Source of the DNA: Argentina anserina
Taxonomy: Eukaryota; Streptophyta; Magnoliopsida; Rosales; Rosaceae
NCBI RefSeq assembly: GCF_933775445.1
Contig: NW_026089473.1
Span: 434,001-498,000, forward strand
Length of the DNA: 64,000 nucleotides
Reading direction: 5' to 3'
Shown here: in pieces, positions 28,801 to 40,600 of the stretch
Layout of the letters: the number at the start of each line of letters is the position of its first letter
Numbering within the stretch: the first letter of the stretch is position 1
The notes under the pieces: model-generated
What the model was told of the DNA's origin: nothing
Database searches by the model: none
The model's input: only the letters and a program-made list of their open reading frames with translations
Made by a program: the position numbers and the translations under genes

Positions 28801-30155
28801 ACATCGTTTGCGTATCTTTACTATTCCAATTGTGTATCTTTACATCGTTTGCGTATGTTTACTATTCCAATTGTGTATCTTTTCATTTCTCGTTTGAGTA
28901 TCTTTCTGTAAGGCTTCTGATGCGAGTTTCTATTGTATTTGAAAGTTTGCAAGTGTGGGAGTGTGTTTCTTTCAAACTGAGTATCTTTACATCGTTTGCG
29001 TATCTTTACTATTCCAATTGTGTATCTTTACATCGTTTGTGTATCTTTACAATTCCAATTGAGTAATTTGTTCATTTCTCGTTTGAGTATCTTTACTATT
29101 CCAATTGTGTATCTTTACATCGTTTGCGTATCTTTACTATTCCAATTGAGTATCTTTTCATTTCTCGTTTGAGTATCTTTCTGTAAGGCTTCTGATGCGA
29201 GTTTCTATTGAATTTGAGAGTTTTGCAAGTGTGGGAGTGTGTTTCTTTCAAACTGAGTATCTTTACATCATTTGCGTATGTTTACTATTCCAATTGTGTA
29301 TCTTTACATCGTTTGCGTATCTTTACTATTCCAATTGTGTATCTTTTCATTTCTCGTTTGAGTATCTTTCTGTAAGGCTTCTGATGCGAGTTTCTATTGT
29401 ATTTGAGAGTTTTGCAAGTGTGGGAGTGTGTTTCTTTCAAACTGAGTATCTTTACATCGTTTGCGTATGTTTACTATTCCAATTGTGTATCTTTACATCG
29501 TTTGCGTATCTTTACTAGTCCAATTGTGTATCTTTTCATTTCTCGTTTGAGTATCTTTCTGTAAGGCTTCTGATGCGAGTTTCTATTGTATTTGAGAGTT
29601 TGCAAGTGTGGGAGTGTGTTTCTTTCAAACTGAGTATCTTTACATCGTTTGCGTATCTTTACTATTCCAATTGTGTATCTTAACATCGTTTGTGTATCTT
29701 TACAATTCCAATTGAGTAATTTGTTCATTTCTCGTTTGAGTATCTTTACTATTCCAATTGTGTATCTTTACATCGTTTGCGTATCTTTACTATTCCAATT
29801 GAGTATCTTTTCATTTCTCGTTTGAGTATCTTTCTGTAAGGCTTCTGATGCGAGTTTCTATTGAATTTGAGAGTTTTGCATGTGTGGGAGTGTGTTTCTT
29901 TCAAACTGAGTATCTTTACATCATTTGCGTATGTTTACTATTCCAATTGTGTATCTTTACATCGTTTGCGTATCTTTACTATTCCAATTGTGTATCTTTT
30001 CATTTCTCGTTTGAGTATCTTTCTGTAAGGCTTCTGATGCGACTTTCTATTGTATTTGAGAGTTTTGCAAGTGTGGGAGTGTGTTTCTTTCAAACTGAGT
30101 ATCTTTACATCGTTTGCGTATCTTTACTATTCCAATTGTGTATCTTTACATCGTT
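25480..30155 (+). repeat. Higher-order repeat, 2338-bp tandem duplication
   Basis: About 25480-27815 matches 27818-30155 at an offset of 2338 bp. Shared private variants include TATCGTTACTATTCC (25488 and 27826), TTTGAAAGTTTGCAAG (about 26602 and 28940), the one-base-shorter GAGAGTTTGCAAG (about 27256 and 29594) and TTTTGCATGTGTGG (about 27537 and 29875). Each copy contains the long fused monomers carrying GAGTAATTTGTTCATTTC. The two copies look nearly identical by eye. Confidence 0.86.
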
Positions 30156-32100
30156 TGCGTATCTTTACTATTCCAATTGTGTATCTTTTCATTTCTCGTT
30201 TGAGTATCTTTCTGTAAGGCTTCTGATGCGAGTTTCTATTGAATATGAGAGTTTTGCAAGTGTGGGAGTGTGTTTCTTTCAAACTGAGTATCTTTACATC
30301 GTTTGCGTATGTTTACTATTCTAATTGTGTATCTTTACATCGTTTGCGTATCTTTACTAGTCCAATTGTGTATCTTTTCATTTCTCGTTTGAGTATCTTT
30401 CTGTAAGGCTTCTGATGCGAGTTTCTATTGAATTTGAGAGTTTTGCAAGTGTGGGAGTGTGTTTCTTTCAAACTGAGTATCTTTACATCGTTTGCGTATG
30501 TTTACTATTCCAATTGTGTATCTTTACATCGTTTGCGTATCTTTACTAGTCTAATTGTGTATCTTTTCATTTCTCGTTTGAGTATCTTTCTGTAAGGCTT
30601 CTGATGCGAGTTTCTATTGTATTTGAGAGTTTTGCAAGTGTGGGAGTGTGTTTCTTTCAAACTGAGTATCTTTACATCGTTTGCGTATCTTTACTATTCC
30701 AATTGTGTATCTTTACATCGTTTGCGTATCTTTACTATTCCAACTGTGTATCTTTTCATTTCTCGTTTGAGTATCTTTCTGTAAGGCTTTCTGATGCGAG
30801 TTTCTATTGAATTTGAGAGTTTTGCAAGTGTGGGAGTGTGTTTCTTTCAAACTGAGTATCTTTACATCGTTTGCGTATGTTTACTATTCCAATTGTGTAT
30901 CTTTACATCATTTGCGTATCGTTACTATTCCAATTGTGTATCTTTTCATTTCTCGTTTGAGTATCTTTCTGTAAGGCTTCTGATGCGAGTTTCTATTGTA
31001 TTTGAGAGTTTTGCAAGTGTGGGAGTGTGTTTCTTTCAAACTGAGTATCTTTACATCGTTTGCGTATCTTTACTATTCCAATTGTGTATCTTTTCATTTC
31101 TCGTTTGAGTATCTTTCTGTAAGGCTTCTGATGCGAGTTTCTATTGAATTTGAGAGTTTTGCAAGTGTGGGAGTGTGTTTCTTTCAAACTGAGTATCTTT
31201 ACATCGTTTGCGTATGTTTACTATTCCAATTGTGTATCTTTACATCGTTTGCGTATCTTTACTAGTCCAATTGTGTATCTTTTCATTTCTCGTTTGAGTA
31301 TCTTTCTGTAAGGCTTCTGATGCGAGTTTCTATTGTATTTGAGAGTTTTCCAAGTGTGGGAGTGTGTTTCTTTCAAACTGAGTATCTTTACATCGTTTGC
31401 GTATCTTTACTATTCCAATTGTGTATCTTTACATCGTTTGCGTATCTTTACTATTCCAATTGTGTATCTTTTCATTTCTCGTTTGAGTATCTTTCTGTAA
31501 GGCTTCTGATGCGAGTTTCTATTGTATTTGAGAGTTTTGCAAGTGTGGGAGTGTGTTTCTTTCAAACTGAGTATCTTTACATCGTTTGCGTATCTTTACT
31601 ATTCCAATTGTGTATCTTTACATCGTTTGCGTATCTTTACTATTCCAATTGTGTATCTTTACATCGTTTGCGTATCTTTACTATTCCAATTGAGTATCTT
31701 TTCATTTCTCGTTTGAGTATCTTTCTGTAAGGCTTCTGATGCGAGTTTCTATTGAATTTGAGAGTTTTGCAAGTGTGGGAGTGTGTTTCTTTCAAACTGA
31801 GTATCTTTACATCGTTTGCGTATGTTTACTATTCCAATTTTGTATCTTTACATCGTTTGCGTATGTTTACTATTCCAATTGTGTATCTTTACATCGTTTG
31901 CGTATCTTTACTATTCCAATTGTGTATCTTTTCATTTCTCGTTTGAGTATCTTTCTGTAAGGCTTCTGATGCGAGTTTCTATTGAATTTGAGAGTTTTGC
32001 AAGTGTGGGAGTGTGTTTCTTTCAAACTGAGTATCTTTACATCGTTTGCGTATGTTTACTATTCCAATTGTGTATCTTTACATCGTTTGCGTATCTTTAC
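28452..32100 (+). repeat. Segmental duplication, copy 1 (partner at 36873-40600)
   Basis: Monomer order and private variants here recur about 8.4 kb downstream. The offset is 8421 bp from 28452 (partner 36873) to about 31070 (partner about 39490). It becomes 8462 bp from 31320 (partner 39782), because the monomer at about 30983 has one AB pair where its partner has two. It becomes 8503 bp from 31969 (partner 40472) after a further 41-bp difference. Some monomers in between differ in sequence but not length (for example 29195 versus 37616). Confidence 0.8.
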
Positions 32101-32433
32101 TAATCCAATTGTGTATCTTTTCATTTCTCGTTTGAGTATCTTTCTGTAAGGCTTCTGATGCGAGTTTCTATTGTATTTGAGAGTTTTGCAAGTGTGGGAG
32201 TGTGTTTCTTTCAAACTGAGTATCTTTACATCGTTTGCGTATGTTTACTATTCCAATTGTGTATCTTTACATCGTTTGTGTATCTTTACAATTCCAATTG
32301 AGTAATTTGTTCATTTCTCGTTTGTGTATCTTTACTATTCCAATTGTGTATCTTTACATCGTTTGCGTATCTTTACTATTCCAATTGTGTATCTTTTCAT
32401 TTCTCGTTTGAGTATCATTCTGTAAGGCTTCTG

Positions 32434-33363
32434 ATGCGAGTTTCTATTGAATTTGAGAGTTTTGCAAGTGTGGGAGTGTGTTTCTTTCAAACTGAGTATC
32501 TTTACATCGTTTGCGTATCTTTACTATTCCAATTGTGTATCTTTACATCGTTTGCGTATCTTTACTATTCCAATTGTGTATCTTTTCATTTCTCGTTTGA
32601 GTATCTTTCTGTAAGGCTTCTGATGCGAGTTTCTATTGTATTTGAGAGTTTTGCAAGTGTGGGAGTGTGTTTCTTTCAAACTGAGTATCTTTACATCGTT
32701 TGCGTATCTTTACTATTCCAATTGTGTATCTTTACATCGTTTGTGTATCTTTACAATTCCAATTGAGTAATTTGTTCATTTCTCGTTTGTGTATCTTTAC
32801 TATTCCAATTGTGTATCTTTACATCGTTTGCGTATCTTTACTATTCCAATTGTGTATCTTTTCATTTCTCGTTTGAGTATCATTCTGTAAGGCTTCTGAT
32901 GCGAGTTTCTATTGAATTTGAGAGTTTTGCAAGTGTGGGAGTGTGTTTCTTTCAAACTGAGTATCTTTACATCGTTTGCGTATGTTTACTATTCCAATTG
33001 TGTATCTTTACATCGTTTGCGTATCTTTACTAATCCAATTGTGTATCTTTTCATTTCTCGTTTGAGTATCTTTCTGTAAGGCTTCTGATGCGAGTTTCTA
33101 TTGTATTTGAGAGTTTTGCAAGTGTGGGAGTGTGTTTCTTTCAAACTGAGTATCTTTACATCGTTTGCGTATCTTTACTATTCCAATTGTGTATCTTTAC
33201 ATCGTTTGCGTATCTTTACAATTCCAATTGAGTAATTTGTTCATTTCTCGTTTGTGTATCTTTACTATTCCAATTGTGTATCTTTACATCGTTTGCGTAT
33301 CTTTACTATTCCAATTGTGTATCTTTTCATTTCTCGTTTGAGTATCATTCTGTAAGGCTTCTG
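32434..33363 (+). repeat. Dimeric repeat, 465 bp (189 + 276)
   Basis: Monomer starts 32434, 32623 and 32899 define a dimer of a standard 189-bp monomer and a 276-bp fused monomer. It repeats with a 465-bp period at 32434, 32899 and 33364. In the second unit the 276-bp monomer differs by small substitutions. Another pair with the same 465-bp spacing occurs at about 36498 and 36963. The variant GAGTATCATTCTGTAAGG marks the start of most of these dimers. Confidence 0.84.
32623..32898 (+). repeat. Representative 276-bp fused monomer
   Basis: After a normal L-A-B-A start, the second B-like block is altered (TTTACAATTCCAATTGAG) and is followed by a degenerate tail (TAATTTGTTCATTTCTCG). A second series B-A-B-T then follows without a linker. 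The length is 189 + 87 bp. This form is absent left of about 21.6 kb and frequent from there to the end of the window. It looks like an unequal exchange inside the short-block region that joined the tail of one monomer to the B block of another. Derivatives missing one B block (254 bp, about 35319-35572) or with an extra A block (295 bp, about 40661-40955) also occur. Confidence 0.85.
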
Positions 33364-34669
33364 ATGCGAGTTTCTATTGAATTTGAGAGTTTTGCAAGTG
33401 TGGGAGTGTGTTTCTTTCAAACTGAGTATCTTTACATCGTTTGCGTATCTTTACTATTCCAATTGTGTATCTTTACATCGTTTGCGTATCTTTACTATTC
33501 CAATTGTGTATCTTTTCATTTCTCGTTTGAGTATCTTTCTGTAAGGCTTCTGATGCGAGTTTCTATTGTATTTGAGAGTTTTGCAAGTGTGGGAGTGTGT
33601 TTCTTTCAAACTGAGTATCTTTACATCGTTTGCGTATCTTTACTATTCTAATTGTGTATCTTTACATCGTTTGCGTATATTTACTATTCCAATTGTGTAT
33701 CTTTTCATTTCTCGTTTGAGTATCTTTCTGTAAGGCTTCTGATGCGAGTTTCTATTGTATTTGAGAGTTTGCAAGTGTGGGAGTGTGTTTCTTTCAAACT
33801 GAGTATCTTTACATCGTTTGCGTATCTTTACTATTCCAATTGTGTATCTTTACATCGTTTGTGTATCTTTACAATTCCAATTGAGTAATTTGTTCATTTC
33901 TCGTTTGAGTATCTTTACTATTCCAATTGTGTATCTTTACATCGTTTGCGTATCTTTACTATTCCAATTGTGTATCTTTTCATTTCTCGTTTGAGTATCT
34001 TTCTGTAAGGCTTCTGATGCGAGTTTCTATTGAATATGAGAGTTTTGCAAGTGTGGGAGTGTGTTTCTTTCAAACTGAGTATCTTTACATCGTTTGCGTA
34101 TGTTTACTATTCTAATTGTGTATCTTTACATCGTTTGCGTATCTTTACTATTCCAATTGTGTATCTTTTCATTTCTCGTTTGAGTATCTTTCTGTAAGGC
34201 TTCTGATGCGAGTTTCTATTGTATTTGAGAGTTTTGCAAGTGTGGGAGTGTGTTTCTTTCAAACTGAGTATCTTTACATCGTTTGCGTATGTTTACTATT
34301 CCAATTGTGTATCTTTACATCGTTTGCGTATCTTTACTAGTCCAATTGTGTATCTTTTCATTTCTCGTTTGAGTATCTTTCTGTAAGGCTTCTGATGCGA
34401 GTTTCTATTGTATTTGAGAGTTTGCAAGTGTGGGAGTGTGTTTCTTTCAAACTGAGTATCTTTACATCGTTTGCGTATCTTTACTATTCCAATTGTGTAT
34501 CTTTACATCGTTTGTGTATCTTTACAATTCCAATTGAGTAATTTGTTCATTTCTCGTTTGAGTATCTTTACTATTCCAATTGTGTATCTTTACATCGTTT
34601 GCGTATCTTTACTATTCCAATTGAGTATCTTTTCATTTCTCGTTTGAGTATCTTTCTGTAAGGCTTCTG

Positions 34670-36475
34670 ATGCGAGTTTCTATTGTATTTGAGAGTTTTG
34701 CAAGTGTGGGAGTGTGTTTCTTTCAAACTGAGTATCTTTACATCGTTTGCGTATCTTTACTATTCCAATTGTGTATCTTTACATCGTTTGCGTATCTTTA
34801 CTATTCCAATTGTGTATCTTTACATCGTTTGCGTATCTTTACTATTCCAATTGAGTATCTTTTCATTTCTCGTTTGAGTATCTTTCTGTAAGGCTTCTGA
34901 TGCGAGTTTCTATTGAATTTGAGAGTTTTGCAAGTGTGGGAGTGTGTTTCTTTCAAACTGAGTATCTTTACATCGTTTGCGTATGTTTACTATTCCAATT
35001 TTGTATCTTTACATCGTTTGCGTATGTTTACTATTCCAATTGTGTATCTTTACATCGTTTGCGTATCTTTACTATTCCAATTGTGTATCTTTTCATTTCT
35101 CGTTTGAGTATCTTTCTGTAAGGCTTCTGATGCGAGTTTCTATTGAATTTGAGAGTTTTGCAAGTGTGGGAGTGTGTTTCTTTCAAACTGAGTATCTTTA
35201 CATCGTTTGCGTATGTTTACTATTCCAATTGTGTATCTTTACATCGTTTGCGTATCTTTACTAATCCAATTGTGTATCTTTTCATTTCTCGTTTGAGTAT
35301 CTTTCTGTAAGGCTTCTGATGCGAGTTTCTATTGTATTTGAGAGTTTTGCAAGTGTGGGAGTGTGTTTCTTTCAAACTGAGTATCTTTACATCGTTTGCG
35401 TATCTTTACTATTCCAATTGTGTATCTTTACATCGTTTGTGTATCTTTACAATTCCAATTGAGTAATTTGTTCATTTCTCGTTTGAGTATCTTTACATCG
35501 TTTGCGTATCTTTACTATTCCAATTGAGTATCTTTTCATTTCTCGTTTGAGTATCTTTCTGTAAGGCTTCTGATGCGAGTTTCTATTGTATTTGAGAGTT
35601 TTGCAAGTGTGGGAGTGTGTTTCTTTCAAACTGAGTATCTTTACATCGTTTGCGTATCTTTACTATTCCAATTGTGTATCTTTACATCGTTTGGGTATCT
35701 TTACTATTCCAATTGTGTATCTTTACATCGTTTGCGTATCTTTACTATTCCAATTGAGTATCTTTTCATTTCTCGTTTGAGTATCTTTCTGTAAGGCTTC
35801 TGATGCGAGTTTCTATTGAATTTGAGAGTTTTGCAAGTGTGGGAGTGTGTTTCTTTCAAACTGAGTATCTTTACATCGTTTGCGTATGTTTACTATTCCA
35901 ATTTTGTATCTTTACATCGTTTGCGTATGTTTACTATTCCAATTGTGTATCTTTACATCGTTTGCGTATCTTTACTATTCCAATTGTGTATCTTTTCATT
36001 TCTCGTTTGAGTATCTTTCTGTAAGGCTTCTGATGCGAGTTTCTATTGAATTTGAGAGTTTTGCAAGTGTGGGAGTGTGTTTCTTTCAAACTGAGTATCT
36101 TTACATCGTTTGCGTATGTTTACTATTCCAATTGTGTATCTTTACATCGTTTGCGTATCTTTACTAATCCAATTGTGTATCTTTTCATTTCTCGTTTGAG
36201 TATCTTTCTGTAAGGCTTCTGATGCGAGTTTCTATTGTATTTGAGAGTTTTGCAAGTGTGGGAGTGTGTTTCTTTCAAACTGAGTATCTTTACATCGTTT
36301 GCGTATCTTTACTATTCCAATTGTGTATCTTTACATCGTTTGTGTATCTTTACAATTCCAATTGAGTAATTTGTTCATTTCTCGTTTGTGTATCTTTACT
36401 ATTCCAATTGTGTATCTTTACATCGTTTGCGTATCTTTACTATTCCAATTGTGTATCTTTTCATTTCTCGTGTGA
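34670..36475 (+). repeat. Higher-order repeat, 903 bp, two copies
   Basis: Monomer starts at 34670 and 34900 recur at 35573 and 35803, period 903 bp. Both copies share the private variant CCAATTTTGTATC (about 34994 and 35897) and TACTAATCCAATTG (about 35259 and 36162). The first copy contains the 254-bp fused monomer that lacks one B block. The same series also matches about 31510-32200 at an offset of 3161 bp. Confidence 0.82.
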
Positions 36476-36872
36476 GTATCTTTCTGTAAGGCTTCTGATG
36501 CGAGTTTCTATTGAATTTGAGAGTTTTGCAAGTGTGGGAGTGTGTTTCTTTCAAACTGAGTATCTTTACATCGTTTGCGTATCTTTACTATTCCAATTGT
36601 GTATCTTTACATCGTTTGCGTATCTTTACTATTCCAATTGTGTATCTTTTCATTTCTCGTTTGAGTATCTTTCTGTAAGGCTTCTGATGCGAGTTTCTAT
36701 TGTATTTGAGAGTTTTGCAAGTGTGGGAGTGTGTTTCTTTCAAACTGAGTATCTTTACATCGTTTGCGTATCTTTACTATTCCAATTGTGTATCTTTACA
36801 TCGTTTGTGTATCTTTACAATTCCAATTGAGTAATTTGTTCATTTCTCGTTTGTGTATCTTTACTATTCCAA

Positions 36873-39800
36873 TTGTGTATCTTTACATCGTTTGCGTATC
36901 TTTACTATTCCAATTGTGTATCTTTTCATTTCTCGTTTGAGTATCATTCTGTAAGGCTTCTGATGCGAGTTTCTATTGAATTTGAGAGTTTTGCAAGTGT
37001 GGGAGTGTGTTTCTTTCAAACTGAGTATCTTTACATCGTTTGCGTATCTTTACTATTCCAATTGTGTATCTTTACATCGTTTGCGTATCTTTACTATTCC
37101 AATTGTGTATCTTTTCATTTCTCGTTTGAGTATCTTTCTGTAAGGCTTCTGATGCGAGTTTCTATTGTATTTGAGAGTTTTGCAAGTGTGGGAGTGTGTT
37201 TCTTTCAAACTGAGTATCTTTACATCGTTTGCGTATCTTTACTATTCCAATTGTGTATCTTTACATCGTTTGCGTATGTTTACTATTCCAATTGTGTATC
37301 TTTTCATTTGTCGTTTGAGTATCTTTCTGTAAGGCTTCTGATGCGAGTTTCTATTGTATTTGAGAGTTTGCAAGTGTGGGAGTGTGTTTCTTTCAAAATG
37401 AGTATCTTTACATCGTTTGCGTATCTTTACTATTCCAATTGTGTATCTTTACATCGTTTGTGTATCTTTACAATTCCAATTGAGTAATTTGTTCATTTCT
37501 CGTTTGAGTATCTTTACTATTCCAATTGTGTATCTTTACATCGTTTGCGTATCTTTACTATTCCAATTGTGTATCTTTTCATTTCTCGTTTGAGTATCTT
37601 TCTGTAAGGCTTCTGATGCGAGTTTCTATTGAATATGAGAGTTTTGCAAGTGTGGGAGTGTGTTTCTTTCAAACTGAGTATCTTTACATCGTTTGCGTAT
37701 GTTTACTATTCTAATTGTGTATCTTTACATCGTTTGCGTATCTTTACTATTCCAATTGTGTATCTTTTCATTTCTCGTTTGAGTATCTTTCTGTAAGGCT
37801 TCTGATGCGAGTTTCTATTGTATTTGAGAGTTTTGCAAGTGTGGGAGTGTGTTTCTTTCAAACTGAGTATCTTTACATCGTTTGCGTATGTTTACTATTC
37901 CAATTGTGTATCTTTACATCGTTTGCGTATCTTTACTAGTCCAATTGTGTATCTTTTCATTTCTCGTTTGAGTATCTTTCTGTAAGGCTTCTGATGCGAG
38001 TTTCTATTGTATTTGAGAGTTTGCAAGTGTGGGAGTGTGTTTCTTTCAAACTGAGTATCTTTACATCGTTTGCGTATCTTTACTATTCCAATTGTGTATC
38101 TTTACATCGTTTGTGTATCTTTACAATTCCAATTGAGTAATTTGTTCATTTCTCGTTTGAGTATCTTTACTATTCCAATTGTGTATCTTTACATCGTTTG
38201 CGTATCTTTACTATTCCAATTGAGTATCTTTTCATTTCTCGTTTGAGTATCTTTCTGTAAGGCTTCTGATGCGAGTTTCTATTGAATTTGAGAGTTTTGC
38301 ATGTGTGGGAGTGTGTTTCTTTCAAACTGAGTATCTTTACATCATTTGCGTATGTTTACTATTCCAATTGTGTATCTTTACATCGTTTGCGTATCTTTAC
38401 TATTCCAATTGTGTATCTTTTCATTTCTCGTTTGAGTATCTTTCTGTAAGGCTTCTGATGCGACTTTCTATTGTATTTGAGAGTTTTGCAAGTGTGGGAG
38501 TGTGTTTCTTTCAAACTGAGTATCTTTACATCGTTTGCGTATCTTTACTATTCCAATTGTGTATCTTTACATCGTTTGCGTATCTTTACTATTCCAATTG
38601 TGTATATTTTCATTTCTCGTTTGAGTATCTTTCTGTAAGGCTTCTGATGCGAGTTTCTATTGAATATGAGAGTTTTGCAAGTGTGGGAGTGTGTTTCTTT
38701 CAAACTGAGTATCTTTACATCGTTTGCGTATGTTTACTATTCTAATTGTGTATCTTTACATCGTTTGCGTATCTTTACTAGTCCAATTGTGTATCTTTTC
38801 ATTTCTCGTTTGAGTATCTTTCTGTAAGGCTTCTGATGCGAGTTTCTATTGAATTTGAGAGTTTTGCAAGTGTCGGAGTGTGTTTCTTTCAAACTGAGTA
38901 TCTTTACATCGTTTGCGTATGTTTACTATTCCAATTGTGTATCTTTACATCGTTTGCGTATCTTTACTAGTCTAATTGTGTATCTTTTCATTTCTCGTTT
39001 GAGTATCTTTCTGTAAGGCTTCTGATGCGAGTTTCTATTGTATTTGAGAGTTTTGCAAGTGTGGGAGTGTGTTTCTTTCAAACTGAGTATCTTTACATCG
39101 TTTGCGTATCTTTACTATTCCAATTGTGTATCTTTACATCGTTTGCGTATCTTTACTATTCCAACTGTGTATCTTTTCATTTCTCGTTTGAGTATCTTTC
39201 TGTAAGGCTTTCTGATGCGAGTTTCTATTGAATTTGAGAGTTTTGCAAGTGTGGGAGTGTGTTTCTTTCAAACTGAGTATCTTTACATCGTTTGCGTATG
39301 TTTACTATTCCAATTGTGTATCTTTACATCATTTGCGTATCGTTACTATTCCAATTGTGTATCTTTTCATTTCTCGTTTGAGTATCTTTCTGTAAGGCTT
39401 CTGATGCGAGTTTCTATTGTATTTGAGAGTTTTGCAAGTGTGGGAGTGTGTTTCTTTCAAACTGAGTATCTTTACATCGTTTGCGTATCTTTACTATTCC
39501 AATTGTGTATCTTTACATCGTTTGCGTATCTTTACTATTCCAATTGTGTATCTTTTCATTTCTCGTTTGAGTATCTTTCTGTAAGGCTTCTGATGCGAGT
39601 TTCTATTGAATTTGAGAGTTTTGCAAGTGTGGGAGTGTGTTTCTTTCAAACTGAGTATCTTTACATCGTTTGCGTATGTTTACTATTCCAATTGTGTATC
39701 TTTACATCGTTTGCGTATCTTTACTAGTCCAATTGTGTATCTTTTCATTTCTCGTTTGAGTATCTTTCTGTAAGGCTTCTGATGCTAGTTTCTATTGTAT

Positions 39801-40600
39801 TTGAGAGTTTTGCAAGTGTGGGAGTGTGTTTCTTTCAAACTGAGTATCTTTACATCGTTTGCGTATCTTTACTATTCCAATTGTGTATCTTTACATCGTT
39901 TGCGTATCTTTACTATTCCAATTGTGTATCTTTTCATTTCTCGTTTGAGTATCTTTCTGTAAGGCTTCTGATGCGAGTTTCTATTGTATTTGAGAGTTTT
40001 GCAAGTGTGGGAGTGTGTTTCTTTCAAACTGAGTATCTTTACATCGTTTGCGTATCTTTACTATTCCAATTGTGTATCTTTACATCGTTTGCGTATCTTT
40101 ACTATTCCAATTGTGTATCTTTACATCGTTTGTGTATCTTTACTATTCCAATTGAGTATCTTTTCATTTCTCGTTTGAGTATCTTTCTGTAAGGCTTCTG
40201 ATGCGAGTTTCTATTGAATTTGAGAGTTTTGCAAGTGTGGGAGTGTGTTTCTTTCAAACTGAGTATCTTTACATCGTTTGCGTATGTTTACTATTCCAAT
40301 TTTGTATCTTTACATCGTTTGCGTATGTTAACTATTCCAATTTTGTATCTTTACATCGTTTGCGTATGTTTACTATTCCAATTGTGTATCTTTACATCGT
40401 TTGCGTATCTTTACTATTCCAATTGTGTATCTTTTCATTTCTCGTTTGAGTATCTTTCTGTAAGGCTTCTGATGCGAGTTTCTATTGAATTTGAGAGTTT
40501 TGCAAGTGTGGGAGTGTGTTTCTTTCAAACTGAGTATCTTTACATCGTTTGCGTATGTTTACTATTCCAATTGTGTATCTTTACATCGTTTGCGTATCTT
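36873..40600 (+). repeat. Segmental duplication, copy 2 (partner at 28452-32100)
   Basis: This block is colinear with 28452-32100, with two 41-bp gains relative to it. The gain near 40340 repeats the private variant CCAATTTTGTATC, showing local duplication of a single AB pair. The left portion, about 36600-38239, is also a copy of about 33000-34640 at an offset of 3599 bp, so this region has been copied more than once. Confidence 0.78.
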
